Positions 25,192 to 35,610 of a stretch of 64,000 nucleotides of DNA are shown here, piece after piece. The notes below the pieces were generated by a model. The model saw only the letters and a program-made list of their open reading frames with translations. It was not told where the DNA came from and did no database searches. Origin of the DNA: Microbispora hainanensis. GTDB taxonomy: Bacteria; Actinomycetota; Actinomycetes; Streptosporangiales; Streptosporangiaceae. The position numbers were made by a program, and so were the translations under genes. Positions within the stretch are counted from its first letter, which is position 1, and every line of letters begins with the position of its first letter. Where the stretch lies: positions 62,001 through 126,000 of the forward strand of contig NZ_VIRM01000020.1 of the NCBI RefSeq assembly GCF_006874475.1, read 5' to 3'.

Positions 25192-28100
25192 CTAGCTCAC
25201 GGGGCCCCAGTGCAGCGGCTGCCATTCGACGTAGCCGCCCCACCACAGGTTGGCCTCCACCTCGAAGGCGTTGGCGGCCGCGGGATCGCCCCAGTCGTGT
25301 TGCGACCGCCAGGCCTGACCGCCGTAGGCCGCGATGAAGTCGGTGGCGTTCCTGAAGCGCGCCCACTGCTCGGAATGCACCGCCTCGTGCTTTTCGAGGT
25401 TGGGCCCGTACTTGTCCGCGGTCGCACGCCCGGCGGTCTTGGCGATGTCGTTCCTGGTCTGCTTCTCCTGCCGCAGCCGGCTCTCGAACTCCTTCTTCGA
25501 GTAGGGGAAGAAATGGACGTCCCCGACCGTCATGGGCTGGTCGCCGCCGGGCGAGCCGCCGTAGCAGACGTACTGCAGCGCCCGCCGTTCACACCCCTCG
25601 CTGGCGAAGGCCTCGTACGTCACCGCCAGCGCGTTCGCTCCGTTGAAGTTGTTGTTCCAGTGGAACGGGTGGATGAGCAGCGACTTCAACAGGTTGACGC
25701 CGTTGTCGCGGTTGACCGGCTTGCAGTGGCAGCCCCCGGCCGGCGGCTTGGGCGACGGGCCCGGAGACGGACTCGGCGTCGGGTAGCTCTTCTTCCCGGA
25801 CTGCTTCTTCTTGCGATGCGCGGCGCCCTTGGCGGGGTCGACCTTGCCCGTCTTCGGGTCGTAGCCGACGCTCGCCTGCGTCTCCTTGTCGCAATACTTG
25901 AGGTCGTACTGGCACGAGTTGGGCCGCGAGCCGATCTCCTCGCCCGTCGGGTCGCTGAACGTGACGGGGCTGTTGTTCCCGTACGAGTAGCCGTTGAGCG
26001 ACTGGGCCTGGTCGGTGGACAGCACCGGGTCGACGCTCAGGAACCTGCCGACGACCGGGTCGTACATGCGGGCTCCGATGTAGGTGAGCCCGGTGGCGGC
26101 GTCGGCGGGCTTGCCGAGGAACCCCTTGTCGTCGGGCCACGCGCCGCCGACCGTGTCCCCGCGCGGCGCGCCGAACGGCGTCGTGAACCGCTTGCTGATC
26201 GCCTGACCGGCCGCGTCGACCGACAGCGAGGAGGTGCCGTGCTGGTCGCCGGCGAGGAAGGAGACCGCGTTCTTCCCGCCCTGGGTCGTGCGCACCGCGA
26301 TCACCTGGGTGTCGGCGGCGTAGAAGCGGCTGGCCCAGGTCGTGACGGTGCTGCCGGTCTTCTTCGAGTGGATCTCGGTGGCGCCCAGGTAGAGCACGCT
26401 CTCCCCGTCGCCCACCGCGCGGCGGATCAGCAGCGCCCCGTCGGCGTCGTACAGGTAGGCCGTTTTCTGTGTGCCCTGGGTCAGGGTCGCGATGCGGCCC
26501 TGCGCGTCCCAGGTCAGCACCTGGCCGCCCCGCCCGGTCGTGTTGCCGGACTTGTCGTAGGAGTAGGTGGCGGTCGCGCCCGTGCAGGAGCCCGTGACGA
26601 CCGCGGTCAGGGCGTGCCGCTTGGTTGTGTCGCCGTAGCAGTACGCCGAGGTGGTCGCGGTGGAGCCGTTGTAGCGCGTCTCCGTCGCCCGCAGCCCGGA
26701 GGCGTTGTAGGTGTAGGCGGTCCGGTAGGGCGCCGCGCCGCCCAGCGTCTTGCCGGTGCAGTCGTCGGTGGCCGGCGTCCACGCCTCGGTCAGCCGCCGC
26801 TGCCCGTCGTAGGCGAAGCACTGGATGTCGTTCTGTCCGGCGCCGTCCTGCGTGGGGGTGTCGGCGATCTCGGTGACGTTGCCCGCGTCGTCGTAGTGGT
26901 AGGTCAGGTCCTGCGGCTTGACCGGCGTGGACTGGGTGGTGACGAAGGACCGCTTCAGCCGGTCGGTGCCCTCCTCGTAGGTGTTGTTGAGGAAGGTCTT
27001 CTTGGCCTGCGTGGCCCCCGAAAGGCCGAGGGTGAACTGCAGGGGCTGCCCGAGCGCGTTGTAGTCGGCCTTCTGCAGATAGTCGGTGGTGCCGGTCAGC
27101 CCGTTGACCTGCCCCGTCGGGGTGTAGGTCAGGCTGATCCGCTCCTCGGCCAGGCCGCCCGCCGCGGGCTCCGTGGAGCTCTTCAGCGTGCCGTCGAGGT
27201 TGTAGTCGCTGCCGAAGACGTAGCTGGTCTTCGCCGCCCCGGACAGGACCATCGGGTCGTTCGGGTCGATGTCGATCTCGGTGCTGGTGGCCCGATACTG
27301 GCCGTCGTACGCGAGGACCTTCTTCGTGTACGCCTTGCCGGAGACGCCGCCGTCATAGCTGGTGGACGAGGCGAGCTGTCCCTTGGCCACGGTGTCGTAG
27401 GTCCAGGCGGCCAGCTTGTTCGCGTCGGTCCGCGACCCCGACCACAGCCCGGTCTTGCGGCCGAGCTCGTCGTAGCCGTACAGCAGGACCGAGCCGTTCG
27501 CGCCGGTGACCGTGTCGATCTGGTCGAGCGCGGTGTAGCGGATCGTGCTCGCGCCCTTGTCGGGGTCGCTGATGCCGGTCTGCCGCCCGAGCAGGTCGTA
27601 GCTGTTGGACCACTTCGTGCCGTCGGGACCGGTGACCGTCAGCTCCTTGCCGTCGGGCCGGTAGGTGAAGGACGTGGAGGTGTGCCCGCTGGAGGTCAGC
27701 GACCCGAACTGGGTGTCGGCGGGGGAGGGCGAGTCGTACTCGCGCCGTTCCACCGTGCGGCCGAGGGCGTCGGTGATGGTGCGGACGGCCGTGCCGCCGG
27801 TCACCGAACTGGCGGCGGTGGAGTCGCCGGTGTAGGTCGTGGTGGTCGTCCACTTCTCCACGCCGTACGACAGGAACGTGCTGCGGATCTGCCGCCCCGC
27901 GCCGTCGAAGACGAGGTTCGTCTGCTTGGGCGCCTCGCCGTACTCCTCCCGGGTGTAGGTGGCGTTCGGCGTCCGCGTGGAGTCGAAGATGTCGGCGTAG
28001 GTCTCGTAGGCGAGGCCGCGCGAGTCATAACGGGTGTCGGTCAGCAGCCGCCCGCCGTTCGGGGCCGGCCTCTGCGTCTGCATGGGCCGCAGCAGCGAGT

Positions 28101-31100
28101 CGAAGATCTCGTACGACCAGCTCGCCGTGGTGGACGACTTGACGACCGAGGTGCCGATGGCGGGCGCCTTGCCCCGCTGGTAGACGTAGGAGTAGGCGTA
28201 GGTGGGGGTCTGCCCGCCGTCCTTGCTGCGGTCGGGCAGCCACACGCCGGTCAGCCGGCCGAGGGCGTCGTAGGTCTGCTCGGTCTTGCCGTTGTTCGGG
28301 TCGTAGGTGCGCACCGGAAGGCCGCGCGTCCCGTCGAGGAACGTCGTCACCTTCTGCTGCTTGGCGTTGGTCTCCACCGTCTTGGTGAGGACCCCGGCGC
28401 CGGCCGGCGTGTACGCCGTGGTGGTGGGGTTGCCGCCCGCGTCGGTCACGGTCAGCGGCCTGCCCAGCGTGTCGTAGGTGGTCGAGCCGGTGCGCTGCCA
28501 GCCGGTCGGCGGGCGGTCGTCGCCGGTGACGGCCGACGGATAGCCGGTGGCCCGTCCGGTCCAGGTGGCGTCGCCCTTCACCGGCTTCTGGCTCGCCGAC
28601 CACCCGGTCGCGGCCGTGTTGTCATACACGGTGGCGGTGTCGGACAGCACGTCGCCGGGGGTGGCGGAGTCGGCGGGCAGCGACAGGTCGGCCTCCTTCA
28701 CCGAGCAGGCGCGGCCGACCACGCGGGTGCGGGAGACGAGCGAGTTCAGGCCCTTGGCGTCGTCGCGGGCATACCAGGTGCGGGTGCAGGTCTCGTCGCC
28801 GCTCTTGGCGGTGTCGCCCGTGCTGTCCTGCGCGACCGCCATGCCGTACGAGTCGTACGTCGTGGAGGTCGTGACGGTGCGCCAGGTCTTGGGGACCGTC
28901 AGGTAGGTGTGCTCCGAGGTCCTGCCCATGCGCACGTAGTAGGCCTCGGTGTCGGCGTACGACTTGTGCTGGGTGGCGGTCTTCGCCGACCAGGGGTCGT
29001 TGACCGTGACGTCGACGGGAGTGGACCCGTCGTAGGTGACCTCCTCACGGGTGAATCCGGCGTACTGCTCGGAGTCGGTGAGGTCGGGCACGTCGAGACC
29101 GGCGACGTCGAGGCCCGGCACGGTGGCGGAGCGCCGCTTGTCGGGGTCGACGGTCCTCGGGCTCGCCGACTTGAGCAGCCGGTCGCCGTTCATGCCCTGC
29201 AGGTAGACCGACACCGTCTTGGTGCGGGTGCCGTCGGCGTCGCCGACGTACGTCGTGACCTTCTGGTAGCCGCGCCACAGGGACCAGGTGCGCTCGTCGG
29301 ACGGAGTGAACGGGCTGTCGTTGTAGCGCCAGCCGGGCGTGGAGTATTCGTAGGCGTACTCGACGAGCGGGTTGTGCCCCGCCGGGTCGGCGATGTTCAC
29401 CGCGAGCACGCGGTATTTGTTGAACCAGTCGATCGAGGCGTCGGTGGCGCCGTTGATGTGCCAGAACTGCGGATAGCAGGACAGGGAGTTGTCGTCCTCG
29501 GCCTTGGGCATCGCCGAGCCGCGCACGCACTCGGGCTCGTTGTAGGTGACCGTGGTGATCGCGCCGGTCTCTGAGGTGATCGTCTCGATGCGCGGCCTGG
29601 TCAGCGGCAGGATGTTGCCGCCGCCCGGCTGGGTGCCGCCGTCGACCCGGTTGGGCCGCATGGTGTAGGTGAACGAGACGGGGTCGAGCGTCATCGGCGT
29701 GTCGGCGGTGGAGCCGGTCCGGACGATCGACATCAGTGACAGCGTCTGGTCGGCGGAGCTGCCGATGTCGCCGCCGTCCAGGTATTTCTGCGTGAACGCC
29801 CAGGAGTCGACCGGCTTGTACGCGGTGCCGGACAGGACGCTCGTCTCGATCTTCACCAGCCGCTTGCGGCTGAAGAAGGCCGGGCTCTCGGCGTGGCAGT
29901 CGTCCTTGTCGGCGTCCTTCTTGCAGATGGCGTCGAAGGGGACGTCGGGCCAGTTCTCCGCGGTGTCCTTGGTGAGGCTGCCGCAGTCGGACGCCGTGCA
30001 GCGCTCGGCGTAGGAGAAGGCCACCTTGTAGGGCGCGTCGACGGTGAACAGCGTGTCGGACCGCTGCCCGTAGAGGATCTTGTCGAGGTAGCCGCCGCGG
30101 ACGTAGGAGGTGGTCGCGGCGGCCGACTTGTTCTTCCGGTAGTAGTTGGTCTCCGCCGTGTACCAGTACGTCATGGCGTTGCCGTGGGTGTCCTCGGCGT
30201 AGTCGAGGTTCCACCGCCACGCCTGGGTGACCGAGCGGTCGGCGAAGGAGTCGCCCTTGCTGTAGCCGGGCTCACCGGAGTCGTCGCCGAACACCGGGAC
30301 CGTGAACACCGAGTTGGTCCGCTGGCTGCCCGCGCCGCTGAGCTTGTTGAGGCCGAAGACGTACTTGGTGCCGTCGCCGGTGATGACGGTCCAGTATTCG
30401 CCGTCGTCGTCGCCGTTGTCGGCGCCCGTGGAGTGGACGACCGTGGAGGCGTCGTCGTTCTGCAGCCGCCACTTGCCGCTGGTGTCGTCCTTGACCAGCT
30501 CGGTGGCCTTGCCGTTGAGGACGAGCGAGGCGTTGTCGTACTTCCAGCACAGGTCGTACTGCTTGTCGTGGCCGTCTTCGTGACAGGTGCCGAACTGGCG
30601 GTCGATGTAGGAGGTCGCCGCGGTCTCGAAGCCCTCGCCGATCGAGGTGCCCTGGTTGTTGCTGGTCGAGGTGCGCCCGTCCACGCTGCCCGAGTCGTAC
30701 GACAGGTCGAGCGCGGGCGCCGGACCCTCCGCCGGCTCCACCGGGGCGATCGGGTAGGACCAGCTGAAGGAGCCGGAGTTGCCGCCCGCCTGCCAGGTGG
30801 ACGACGCGGAGAGCGGGGTGGCGGCGTAGTTGCCGCTGCCGTCGGCGGCCTCGCCGCCCTCGCCGGGGGCGTCGGCGGTCACGGCCAGCACGGCCGGGGC
30901 CGCGTCGAACGCGACCGGCGCCGAGAGGGTCTGCGCCGTGGCCGAGTTCTCGGTGTCGAGCGGGGTCCGTGTGCGGCACTCCTCCCGCTCGGGGGTGGTG
31001 GCGGCGCAGGCGGGCAGCCGGACCAGCCGTAGCCGGCCGCTCCACCCGCCGCCGTACGCGGAGGCGAAGGCGGCGTAGCCGACGCGCAGCGTCGCGGTGC

Positions 31101-31608
31101 CCGGGGCCTGCGCCGACGCGGTCAGCAGCACGCCGTCCACGCCGGCGGCTTCGGCGGCGGCGCGGTCGAGCACCCGCACGCGGGCCGTCTGTGCGGCGGC
31201 GGTGCTTTCGGGGGCCGCGGCCTGGGCGCCGGCCGGCGCTGCGCTGTCGGAGGCGGCGCTGTCCAGGCTCACCGGGAGCCCGCCCACGCTGACGCCTTGC
31301 GCGCCGCCGATCGGCACGTCGGCCTCGCCCGCGCCCGGCCACCGGGCGGCCTCGCGCTCCTTGGCGGCCCGGTCGGCGGCGGCGTCGTTGCGCGCCCTGG
31401 ACGCGGCGACCCGCTCCCTGGCCTCCTTCGCCCCGCTCGCGTCCATGGCCCTGACCTTGCTGGACCGTTGCTTCTGCACGGGAGGGGCGCCGGGCGGGCC
31501 GTGTTCCGCGGAGACGACGGCGGCCGAGGCCGTCGTCACCCCGGCGGGTAACGAGATCACCACCGTCAACGCGGCCACCAGGGCAGCACGAATTCCGGGC
31601 CGTCGCAT
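25192..31608 (-). CDS. RHS-repeat protein with C-terminal HExxH domain
   Basis: Product of 2138 residues. Sec signal peptide (MRRPGIRAALVAALTVVISL), a long Ala/Glu-rich segment, then a beta-propeller-like and RHS/YD repeat region (about 280-1900, many YD-x-x-G-R units). It ends in the core motif YDPVVGRFLSVDP (about 1845). After the core comes a Pro/Ser-rich linker and a unique C-terminus with KHEAVHSEQW (about 2072) and NAFEVEANLWWGGY (about 2115). HExxH plus a downstream Glu suggest a zincin peptidase, so the protein resembles a polymorphic toxin of the RHS class. GAGGAGG precedes the ATG. It follows the LamG gene by 102 bp on the same strand. Confidence 0.85.
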   Translation of the reverse strand: MRRPGIRAALVAALTVVISLPAGVTTASAAVVSAEHGPPGAPPVQKQRSSKVRAMDASGAKEARERVAASRARNDAAADRAAKEREAARWPGAGEADVPIGGAQGVSVGGLPVSLDSAASDSAAPAGAQAAAPESTAAAQTARVRVLDRAAAEAAGVDGVLLTASAQAPGTATLRVGYAAFASAYGGGWSGRLRLVRLPACAATTPEREECRTRTPLDTENSATAQTLSAPVAFDAAPAVLAVTADAPGEGGEAADGSGNYAATPLSASSTWQAGGNSGSFSWSYPIAPVEPAEGPAPALDLSYDSGSVDGRTSTSNNQGTSIGEGFETAATSYIDRQFGTCHEDGHDKQYDLCWKYDNASLVLNGKATELVKDDTSGKWRLQNDDASTVVHSTGADNGDDDGEYWTVITGDGTKYVFGLNKLSGAGSQRTNSVFTVPVFGDDSGEPGYSKGDSFADRSVTQAWRWNLDYAEDTHGNAMTYWYTAETNYYRKNKSAAATTSYVRGGYLDKILYGQRSDTLFTVDAPYKVAFSYAERCTASDCGSLTKDTAENWPDVPFDAICKKDADKDDCHAESPAFFSRKRLVKIETSVLSGTAYKPVDSWAFTQKYLDGGDIGSSADQTLSLMSIVRTGSTADTPMTLDPVSFTYTMRPNRVDGGTQPGGGNILPLTRPRIETITSETGAITTVTYNEPECVRGSAMPKAEDDNSLSCYPQFWHINGATDASIDWFNKYRVLAVNIADPAGHNPLVEYAYEYSTPGWRYNDSPFTPSDERTWSLWRGYQKVTTYVGDADGTRTKTVSVYLQGMNGDRLLKSASPRTVDPDKRRSATVPGLDVAGLDVPDLTDSEQYAGFTREEVTYDGSTPVDVTVNDPWSAKTATQHKSYADTEAYYVRMGRTSEHTYLTVPKTWRTVTTSTTYDSYGMAVAQDSTGDTAKSGDETCTRTWYARDDAKGLNSLVSRTRVVGRACSVKEADLSLPADSATPGDVLSDTATVYDNTAATGWSASQKPVKGDATWTGRATGYPSAVTGDDRPPTGWQRTGSTTYDTLGRPLTVTDAGGNPTTTAYTPAGAGVLTKTVETNAKQQKVTTFLDGTRGLPVRTYDPNNGKTEQTYDALGRLTGVWLPDRSKDGGQTPTYAYSYVYQRGKAPAIGTSVVKSSTTASWSYEIFDSLLRPMQTQRPAPNGGRLLTDTRYDSRGLAYETYADIFDSTRTPNATYTREEYGEAPKQTNLVFDGAGRQIRSTFLSYGVEKWTTTTTYTGDSTAASSVTGGTAVRTITDALGRTVERREYDSPSPADTQFGSLTSSGHTSTSFTYRPDGKELTVTGPDGTKWSNSYDLLGRQTGISDPDKGASTIRYTALDQIDTVTGANGSVLLYGYDELGRKTGLWSGSRTDANKLAAWTYDTVAKGQLASSTSYDGGVSGKAYTKKVLAYDGQYRATSTEIDIDPNDPMVLSGAAKTSYVFGSDYNLDGTLKSSTEPAAGGLAEERISLTYTPTGQVNGLTGTTDYLQKADYNALGQPLQFTLGLSGATQAKKTFLNNTYEEGTDRLKRSFVTTQSTPVKPQDLTYHYDDAGNVTEIADTPTQDGAGQNDIQCFAYDGQRRLTEAWTPATDDCTGKTLGGAAPYRTAYTYNASGLRATETRYNGSTATTSAYCYGDTTKRHALTAVVTGSCTGATATYSYDKSGNTTGRGGQVLTWDAQGRIATLTQGTQKTAYLYDADGALLIRRAVGDGESVLYLGATEIHSKKTGSTVTTWASRFYAADTQVIAVRTTQGGKNAVSFLAGDQHGTSSLSVDAAGQAISKRFTTPFGAPRGDTVGGAWPDDKGFLGKPADAATGLTYIGARMYDPVVGRFLSVDPVLSTDQAQSLNGYSYGNNSPVTFSDPTGEEIGSRPNSCQYDLKYCDKETQASVGYDPKTGKVDPAKGAAHRKKKQSGKKSYPTPSPSPGPSPKPPAGGCHCKPVNRDNGVNLLKSLLIHPFHWNNNFNGANALAVTYEAFASEGCERRALQYVCYGGSPGGDQPMTVGDVHFFPYSKKEFESRLRQEKQTRNDIAKTAGRATADKYGPNLEKHEAVHSEQWARFRNATDFIAAYGGQAWRSQHDWGDPAAANAFEVEANLWWGGYVEWQPLHWGPVS

Positions 31609-31710
31609 GACCCAACCTCCTCAAGAGGAACAGAGAGAACCCGCGGACCAGCCGGGGGAGGATGCGGGAGCCGCGGGGGCCGGCGGGCTCGCCGGCCCCC
31701 GCGCCTTTCG

Positions 31711-34700
31711 TCAGTCGCCGATGACGGCGTCCAACTGGTCGGAATCGGCCATGGCGCCCGCCCACAGCCGCAGATCGGTGATCCTCGCGGGGAGGAAGTG
31801 ACCCCAGGAGGTCGCGCTGAAGCCCTTGCCGGCCGCGAAGTCGCCCGACCCTGGCACGGCGGTGTAGGCCATGTCGAGGTCGTTCTGCTCGTGGCCCACG
31901 TAGAGCCGCACCACGCGCCCGTTCGCCGCCAGGGCGTCGTACACGCCGGTCAGGCGCACCGGGCTGTCCAGGCTGGCCGCGGTGTCGGAGCTCACCCAGG
32001 TCTTCGTGCCGTCCTTGCCGACCCGGCCGAAGCGCCAGTAGCCCACAGGCACGCTGACCTCGTTGCCGTCGTCGTCGAGCTGCGTCTCCTTGCCGGTCAG
32101 CTCGAACCACAGGCCCCACGACGACCCGTCGGCGGTGCGCTGCCCGGCCACCTGGCCGACGGTCCCGATCGGCTTCGACACGATCGTGTCCCGGTCGAGC
32201 TCGACCCTCGCGGTGACCGTGAACGAGCCGGTGTCGTCCACGACCGGGCCCGCGGTGGTGGCGGCGTCGTCCACGCCGTCGAACACCAGGCCCTCGCCGT
32301 CCAGCGACGCCCCGCCGGCCAGCGCCAGCGCCCGGCCGTACCCCGACAGCGAGTCGGGCAGCTGCGTCCCGGCGGCGCCCGCCGGGTCCCAGTCGGCGAC
32401 CAGCTCCACGTCGTTGCGGCCGGACGCCGGCGACTCCGACCGCGTCTCCGTCGCCACCTCCTCCGGGGTCAGGACGCGCTGCCAGGCGGCGACCTCGTCG
32501 ATCGAACCGGGGAAGTGGAACTGGAAGACGTCGGCCCACTTGTAGCGGCCGATCTCGAACGGCCCGGTGGCCGACCACAGGCCGGAGACGGTCGCGGTGC
32601 CCTGCGGCACGCCGTTGACGTAGAAGCTCAGCTGCTGCGTCGCCGGGTCGTAGGTGCCGGCCAGGTGGGTCCAGACGTTCGCCCTGGACGTGCCGTTCTT
32701 GCCGCAGACCCCGAAGTACGCCTTGCCCGTGTCCGCGTCCTTCTCCTTCACCCCGAAGCAGAAGGCGCCGTAGTCCTTCTCGTGCCAGAGCAGGAAGGGA
32801 CTGTAGCCGCCCGAGCCGTCCTGCGACAGGACGATGCCGTCGTCGCTCACCTTGTCGAGCCGCACCCAGGCGGCGACCGTGTAGGCCGACCTGGTCTCCA
32901 GCACGGGCCCGGACGTCGCGGCGTACGCCGACGTGCCGTTCAGGCTCAGCCCCTTGTCGACCTTGGGGGTGGCCAGTGCGTTGCCGGCGTCGTCATACCA
33001 GACCTCGCCGCGGCGTCCCCGGGTGTCCCGTACGGCGCCGCCGGAGAGCGTGGCGTCGTGGTGCCCGCTGCCCCGGTCGACGGCGACACCGGAGTCCTCG
33101 TCGAAGTGCCACCTGCCGACCGGGCCCGCGCCCGCGGCGACCAGGAAGTCGACGACCGTGGTCGCGCCGTATCTGCCGACGTTGTCCTTGGCCCGCACGT
33201 ACAGGCTGTACGTCCCGGCGGCCGGTGGGGTGATCACCACCTTGGCGACCGCCCCCGCTATGTCGGACGACCAGGTCGAGCTGGTGGACGCGCGGTATTG
33301 GTAGGCGACGTTGTTGGCGTCGCCGGACGCCGGGCCGAAGGTGACGGTGGTGCTCTGCCCGGGCCCGCCGGCCGGCGTGCAGCTCGTGGTCGTGCACGCC
33401 GTGTAGGGCGCGCCGAGCGCGACCACGGGCGCCTTGGGCGCGGTCGGGTCGACCTTGAAGTAGCACCATCCGGTGGTCGAGCCGTTGGACGGCCCCGGCA
33501 GCTGCTTGGTGTAGTTGCTGTAGTAGGAGCGGGTCCACGAGCGGTAGCGGTACAGCACCCCTTCCGACAGCGTCGGCGTGGAGGCGGTGACCTTCACGTT
33601 GTCGCCGACGTGCCCGGTCGTGGGCCGCTCCATCGTGGTGAAGGCGTCGGTCCAGGTGCCGTCGGAGTTCTTCTTGTCGACGTCCATCGCCGCCCGGAGC
33701 ATCGCGCCCGACTCGCCGCCCGGCTCGGTCTGCGGTGTGGACGCGAGGGTGGGCGTGGGGTCGGAGACGACCGCGGGCGCCGACTCCTTCGTCTCGCACA
33801 CGGTGCCCGATCCGGTGACGATGCCGATGCCGGTCGGCAGCGCCGGCAACCCGACGTAGTCGACGACGAGCACGGCGTCGTTCCTGAACCGCTTCCAGGC
33901 GGAGGTGTCGCCCTCGTCGTGCGCCCGCAGCTCCAGCGTGAGCTTGGAGAACTTGCCCGCCGCGAAGTCCTTCACGGTCGGGGTCAGGTTCTCGTTGGTC
34001 TCGTCCGGGTTGTCCTTGAACTGGATCACCGCGGCCGGCTGGCTGGGGCTGCAGGCCGAGCCGCGGCCCGCCGACACGTTCCGGTCGCCCATCAGGTCGA
34101 GCTCCTTGGGCCGGCTCGACCAGGTGGTGGACGAGGTGAAGTTGTTGGTCCGCTCCAGGTCGACCCATCGGGCGCTGCACTGGAACGACCAGGACTCGGT
34201 GACGCGGAACGCCGCGCTCAGCACCTGCTTGCCCTTGAGGCTCGCGGGGGAGAACTGGAAGTACAGCCGCTGGGTGTATCCGGGCCCGCAGTAGTAGCCG
34301 CTCCAGGTGCCGCAGTGGCCGACGCCCACACCTTCGTTGTCGTCGCCGTTGCCCCAGTTGTACGACTTGTAGCCGTCCGAGCGCAGCAGCGTCCTGTCGG
34401 TCTCTCCCCAGGTCACGGTGGGGTCGATGTAGACGGGGTAGGCCGACTCGTCCTTCTGCCGCAGCAGATCAGCGTCGGGCACGAGGGTGATCGAGTCGTC
34501 GCCGACCTCGATCGGCAGCTCGGCGTGCCCCGCCCCGGGAGCGGGGCCGTCGGCGGCCGGCCCCTCGTCCGGCCCCTCGTCCGGCCCCTCGTCCGGCCCC
34601 TCGTCCGGAGCGCCTTCCGAGGGCTGCGGCGTCGCCGGTGACGTCGGCTCCGGCGAGCCGTCCGCGGGCGCGCCCTGGGGAGCGGTCTGGGGAGCGCCGG

Positions 34701-35511
34701 CCTTCGCGGAGGGGGCGGCGTCGGAGGGTACGGCGCCGGTCGCGCCGGCCTGCCCTGCGGTGGGGTCCCCGGTGGAGTCCCACATCGCGGCGGGAGGCGA
34801 GGTGAAGACCTCGGTGGCGTTGCCGTCGGTCGCGGACATGCCGCCGTCCGCGGTCTCCTCCACCTTGAGCCCGGACGACTTCACGGCATACCGGATCTTC
34901 GCGAGCGCGGGGTTGGCCGCGGCCTGCGGAGTCTTGACGATCAGGACCTGGCGGAAGCCCTCGGTCGTCGCGGTCATCCTGAGGTCGACGTCCGGCAGCA
35001 CGTTCGGATAGGTGGCGTTGGGGCCGTCCAGCACCGGCTCGGGCAGGGTTCCCGGCCAGCCCAGTGCGAGGGTGCGGCCGTCGCGGTGCATCGTGACGAG
35101 GTTCCCGCCGTCACCGCCTCCGGAGAAGGAGATGCCCACGGCGGCGGCGACCGGCCCCACGCTGCCGTCGGCGCGACGGGCGAGCGTCGCGTCGGGGGAC
35201 ACCCACGCGCCGTCCGGTCCCTTGACCCGGACGGGGGTGGTCGACTGCTCCAGCCGGAACGACTCGCCGTCCGGATTGGCATACGTGGTGGTGAACTCGG
35301 TCCGGGCCTCGGTCACCTCGACCGGCTCCCGGATCTCGGCCGCGCGCTTCAGCGCCTGCTGCCAGCCGTTGAGCGGGCCCGCGTCGGATCCCGTCCGACC
35401 TTCCTCCTGCGCCGCCATCGCGGCCGGGGGCGCCCCGGTTCCCACCAGTAAACCCGCCACGACCACGGCAGTGAGCGCACGCCAACTCCGCAGTCCGGGA
35501 AGCCTGAACAT
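31711..35511 (-). CDS. Secreted LamG-domain protein, partner of RHS
   Basis: Product of 1266 residues. Sec signal peptide (LRSWRALTAVVVAGLLVGTG), an N-terminal region of unknown fold, a low-complexity linker with four DEGP units (about 300-316), a DNRLRE-type beta domain (about 330-520), fibronectin-like parts, and two LamG/concanavalin-like domains (about 830-980 and 1080-1260). Such proteins commonly stand directly upstream of RHS genes in actinomycetes and are thought to be surface or extracellular carriers. The ATG follows GGGAG and a consensus promoter at 35549. No catalytic site was seen. Confidence 0.8.
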   Translation of the reverse strand: MFRLPGLRSWRALTAVVVAGLLVGTGAPPAAMAAQEEGRTGSDAGPLNGWQQALKRAAEIREPVEVTEARTEFTTTYANPDGESFRLEQSTTPVRVKGPDGAWVSPDATLARRADGSVGPVAAAVGISFSGGGDGGNLVTMHRDGRTLALGWPGTLPEPVLDGPNATYPNVLPDVDLRMTATTEGFRQVLIVKTPQAAANPALAKIRYAVKSSGLKVEETADGGMSATDGNATEVFTSPPAAMWDSTGDPTAGQAGATGAVPSDAAPSAKAGAPQTAPQGAPADGSPEPTSPATPQPSEGAPDEGPDEGPDEGPDEGPAADGPAPGAGHAELPIEVGDDSITLVPDADLLRQKDESAYPVYIDPTVTWGETDRTLLRSDGYKSYNWGNGDDNEGVGVGHCGTWSGYYCGPGYTQRLYFQFSPASLKGKQVLSAAFRVTESWSFQCSARWVDLERTNNFTSSTTWSSRPKELDLMGDRNVSAGRGSACSPSQPAAVIQFKDNPDETNENLTPTVKDFAAGKFSKLTLELRAHDEGDTSAWKRFRNDAVLVVDYVGLPALPTGIGIVTGSGTVCETKESAPAVVSDPTPTLASTPQTEPGGESGAMLRAAMDVDKKNSDGTWTDAFTTMERPTTGHVGDNVKVTASTPTLSEGVLYRYRSWTRSYYSNYTKQLPGPSNGSTTGWCYFKVDPTAPKAPVVALGAPYTACTTTSCTPAGGPGQSTTVTFGPASGDANNVAYQYRASTSSTWSSDIAGAVAKVVITPPAAGTYSLYVRAKDNVGRYGATTVVDFLVAAGAGPVGRWHFDEDSGVAVDRGSGHHDATLSGGAVRDTRGRRGEVWYDDAGNALATPKVDKGLSLNGTSAYAATSGPVLETRSAYTVAAWVRLDKVSDDGIVLSQDGSGGYSPFLLWHEKDYGAFCFGVKEKDADTGKAYFGVCGKNGTSRANVWTHLAGTYDPATQQLSFYVNGVPQGTATVSGLWSATGPFEIGRYKWADVFQFHFPGSIDEVAAWQRVLTPEEVATETRSESPASGRNDVELVADWDPAGAAGTQLPDSLSGYGRALALAGGASLDGEGLVFDGVDDAATTAGPVVDDTGSFTVTARVELDRDTIVSKPIGTVGQVAGQRTADGSSWGLWFELTGKETQLDDDGNEVSVPVGYWRFGRVGKDGTKTWVSSDTAASLDSPVRLTGVYDALAANGRVVRLYVGHEQNDLDMAYTAVPGSGDFAAGKGFSATSWGHFLPARITDLRLWAGAMADSDQLDAVIGD
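34559..34606 (-). repeat. Four 12-bp repeats coding DEGP units
   Basis: Four exact copies of GGCCCCTCGTCC lie within the LamG gene and encode DEGP on the minus strand. The exact identity suggests recent slippage. They form an acidic Pro linker. Confidence 0.9.
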
Positions 35512-35548
35512 GGGTTATCTCCCGTACGAAATCCACAAGATCGCCCAC

Positions 35549-35577
35549 ATTAAACGTTTACAGTTCACTCCTGTCAA
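35549..35577 (-). promoter_or_regulatory. Consensus promoter of the LamG-RHS operon
   Basis: On the minus strand TTGACA (complement of 35572-35577), a 17-bp spacer and TTTAAT (complement of 35549-35554) give a near-perfect housekeeping promoter. The transcript would start about 30 nt before the LamG ATG. The surrounding 150 bp are unusually AT-rich for this window. Confidence 0.8.
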
Positions 35578-35610
35578 CGAAATCTTTTCGCCCAATAAGG
35601 AGGTTGATTC

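Noticed and set aside
25072-29574. 1500-codon open frame on the plus strand opposite the RHS gene
   Set aside because: It is an antisense shadow of the RHS gene: Val/Gly/Arg-rich, without domains, and the real gene has signal peptide, RHS repeats and ribosome-binding site.
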